This document shows positions 13,197-14,715 of a stretch of 14,715 nucleotides of DNA, one piece after another (the stretch's first letter is position 1; every line of letters begins with the position of its first letter). A program made the translations under genes and the position numbers. Source of the DNA: Bacillota bacterium (lineage in GTDB: Bacteria > Bacillota > Clostridia > Oscillospirales > Ruminococcaceae); contig JAEZQD010000024.1 of assembly GCA_023413185.1 (NCBI GenBank), forward strand, positions 1 to 14,715. The letters run 5' to 3'. The notes below the pieces were generated by a model. The model ran no database searches. It was not told where the DNA came from and worked only from the letters and a program-made list of their open reading frames with translations.

Positions 13197-13212
13197 ATGA
13201 TAGGCGATTTCA

Positions 13213-13956
13213 TTAAAACAAAAACATCCGATACCCGACCCCCAGCAGCAGCAGGTGGGCGGGGTAGGCGATGTAGAACAGCCAGCGCGCCTGTTTGCCC
13301 AGCGTCCCCGCCCGTTCGCCGCCGCGTCTGCCGTTGTACAGCATTAGCAGGGGAATGACGCAGAACACGCCCAGTGCCGAGAGCACCGTCACCAGCTGGT
13401 CCGGCTGGGAGAATACCACAAACAGCCGCATCAACAGGTATCCGCCCGCGACCCATGCAAACGCCCTTTGCTGTGCCGTTTTGTCGCCGCGGTAGATGCC
13501 AAACACAAACACAAACAGCACGCCGAATATCGACCAATCCATAAAAGATGTCAGCAGCATCAGTCCGCATACGGCGGCACGGCGCAACGTATCGTTTTGT
13601 ATGGTGTTCCACGCCCGCAGGGCAAGCAGACCGCACAGCAGGGTAAACAGCATGTTCAGCCGCGGCGGGGGCAGCAGTACCGCGCCCTTGTCGATTACAA
13701 GCTGAAACGGAAGCTGCGAAACAAGCGCAAAACAGAGCAGCCGCAGTGCATACCGACGAAAATCCTTGGTGTAAAAGTACCCCTCGGCAACAAAGTAGCA
13801 CATAATGGGTGCCGTCAGCCTGCCGATCAAGTGCAGCACCACCCCCAACGGGGACGCCACGTCGGTGAGCAGGTACGCCGCATGGTCGATAATCATGGCG
13901 GTTACGGCAATGGTCTTTAGCACATAGCCGCTTAGGCAGGGCTTTATCCTTATCAT
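13213..13956 (-). CDS. TraX-family membrane protein
   Basis: 247 residues, nearly all membrane-spanning, with about seven or eight hydrophobic segments. The family pattern is clear: an N-terminal KTIAVTAMIIDHAAYLL (14-30), GRLTAPIMCYFVAEGYFYT (45-63), a central NMLFTLLCGLLAL (101-113), DWSIFGVLFVFVF (140-152) and the closing WLFYIAYPAHLLLLG (225-239). TraX of the F plasmid acetylates the pilin N-terminus; chromosomal relatives are common in Bacillota and their substrates are unknown. The start ATG at 13956 lies 12 nt after the dnaN stop, and the AGGT ribosome site overlaps that stop, so it is probably translated by coupling with dnaN. No conjugation genes are nearby, so a role in pilin transfer is unlikely here. 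Confidence 0.88.
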   Translation of the reverse strand: MIRIKPCLSGYVLKTIAVTAMIIDHAAYLLTDVASPLGVVLHLIGRLTAPIMCYFVAEGYFYTKDFRRYALRLLCFALVSQLPFQLVIDKGAVLLPPPRLNMLFTLLCGLLALRAWNTIQNDTLRRAAVCGLMLLTSFMDWSIFGVLFVFVFGIYRGDKTAQQRAFAWVAGGYLLMRLFVVFSQPDQLVTVLSALGVFCVIPLLMLYNGRRGGERAGTLGKQARWLFYIAYPAHLLLLGVGYRMFLF

Positions 13957-13968
13957 ATCGTTTGCTAC

Positions 13969-14715
13969 CTAATTCTCAGAGCTGCGGATGCGCACCGGCA
14001 ACACAAGGAATAGGAAGCCGTCGCCGTCCGGGGGTAGAATCTTCATGGGCGAGAGCGGACCGTTCATCTCAAGGTACACCTCGTCGGTGTCGCACGCCTT
14101 GAGTGCGTCGAGCAGAAATTTGTTGTTAAAGCCTATTTCCACCTTGTTGCCCTCGTTTTGGCAGCTTACCTCGTCGTATGCGCGCCCGATGGCGGTCTGG
14201 CAGGATATCTTGACCATGTCCTGCTCGAACGAGCAGCGGATCGGACTTTTTACGCGGTCGGTAATGAGCAGCGAGGCGCGCTCCACACAGCCGCCCAGAC
14301 TGCGTACACCGATGCGAACACGGGTGGTGTGCCCGTCGGGGATGGCGTTTTTATAATCGAGAAACTCACCCTCCAGCAGGCGCGAGATTACATGATAGCC
14401 GTTTACGTCAAACACAATGTGCTTTTTGCCCACATACAGCGTAACGGGCTTATCCTCGTCGCCGATGAGCTTTGCCACCTCGGACAGGGTTTTGGCGGGC
14501 ACAATAAACCGCAGCTCATCGCTGGTATCCAGCCGCTCCCGCCGCATCGCAAGCCGAAAGCCATCCACCGATACGATGGTGATCTGCCGGTCGGCAATCT
14601 CAAACAGCGAGCCGGTCTGTACGGGGCGGGTATCGGTAACCGCTACCGAGAAGATGGTTTGGGCAATCATGCTTTTGAGCGTCACCGCACCGATCGACAC
14701 CTCGTCGCTGTCGCT
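13969..14715 (-). CDS. dnaN: DNA polymerase III sliding clamp (beta subunit), 5' end missing
   Basis: The C-terminal 248 residues of about 370; the frame is open at the right edge, so the start lies outside. The clamp encircles DNA as a dimer and tethers the replicative polymerase and repair proteins. Seen: the domain II start SMIAQTIFSVAVTDTRPVQTG, the conserved DGFRLAMRRERL block, domain III with NNKFLLDALKA, and the C-terminal FLFLVLPVRIR, which is the usual PMR(L/I)-type end that shapes the protein-binding pocket; here Leu-Pro-Val-Arg stands for Met-Pro-Met-Arg. An in-frame GTG at 14700 should not be taken as the start. Position next to yaaA-recF-gyrB supports the call. dnaA should lie further right. 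Confidence 0.95.
   Translation of the reverse strand, partial: SDSDEVSIGAVTLKSMIAQTIFSVAVTDTRPVQTGSLFEIADRQITIVSVDGFRLAMRRERLDTSDELRFIVPAKTLSEVAKLIGDEDKPVTLYVGKKHIVFDVNGYHVISRLLEGEFLDYKNAIPDGHTTRVRIGVRSLGGCVERASLLITDRVKSPIRCSFEQDMVKISCQTAIGRAYDEVSCQNEGNKVEIGFNNKFLLDALKACDTDEVYLEMNGPLSPMKILPPDGDGFLFLVLPVRIRSSEN

Larger units (their letters stand above)
12423..13212. other. 790-bp gap between traX-like gene and yaaA, a mosaic of repeats
   Basis: No supported gene; short open frames here arise from the repeats. Holds two 103-bp direct repeats (12541-12643, 12762-12864), each carrying a family A hairpin, two family B hairpins in opposite orientation (12653-12680 and 12857-12900), and a family C hairpin array (12935-13196) ending just past the traX-like stop codon. 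The first 100 nt (12423-12520) show no repeat and probably contain the yaaA promoter. Confidence 0.8.

Noticed and set aside
13193..13801. 202-codon minus-strand frame overlapping the TraX-like gene
   Set aside because: Shadow frame, rich in Ala/Arg/Cys, without membrane segments or a ribosome site; the TraX frame has clear family motifs.
14698..14700. GTG as a dnaN start
   Set aside because: The frame continues to the window edge, and the remaining protein would lack the whole first domain of the clamp.

Overview
The window carries the dnaN to gyrA part of a replication-origin gene cluster from a bacterium of the phylum Bacillota. The order dnaN, yaaA (S4 domain), recF, remB, gyrB, gyrA is the classic order of that phylum. 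The G+C-rich coding sequence (about 60 percent in gyrA by eye), a TOPRIM segment reading PLWGK in GyrB, and abundant intergenic hairpin repeats suggest class Clostridia, perhaps Oscillospirales. That placement is an inference and the genus cannot be named.

Layout, read from the right end in the direction of transcription (minus strand): dnaN (5' end outside the window, 13969-14715); a TraX-family membrane protein 12 nt behind it; a 790-bp repeat-filled gap; yaaA and recF, almost touching; a 447-bp repeat-filled gap; remB and a GNAT acetyltransferase; a 255-bp gap with two hairpin/T-tract structures facing the wrong way; gyrB with a YcxB-like membrane protein 51 nt behind it; a 396-bp gap with a terminator and more repeats; then gyrA. 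A hairpin at 4011-4036 closes gyrA and also ends the convergent plus-strand genes. Beyond it lies an accessory region: two plus-strand genes (a membrane protein and an A+T-rich lipoprotein), then two minus-strand genes (a lipoprotein, and a membrane-anchored alpha/beta hydrolase cut by the left edge).

The core genes serve one purpose. DnaN is the sliding clamp, RecF loads repair factors at gaps and stalled forks, and GyrA plus GyrB form gyrase, which removes the positive supercoils ahead of the fork. RemB is a small DNA-binding regulator that often travels in this cluster. The TraX-like, YcxB-like and GNAT genes are lineage-specific passengers sharing transcription with the core genes.

The most unusual content is the repeat mosaic in the three large gaps (6598-6993, 10581-11027, 12423-13212). 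Several short hairpin families share a 5' GTAGGG flank but have different stems with compensating base changes. A second type of paired hairpin, joined by AATG and CTATG spacers, forms an array at 12935-13196, and one 59-bp block of it has landed precisely inside a hairpin of the first type. Two 103-bp direct repeats lie 221 bp apart. None of this looks protein-coding. I saw no rRNA, tRNA, CRISPR array, transposase or prophage gene.
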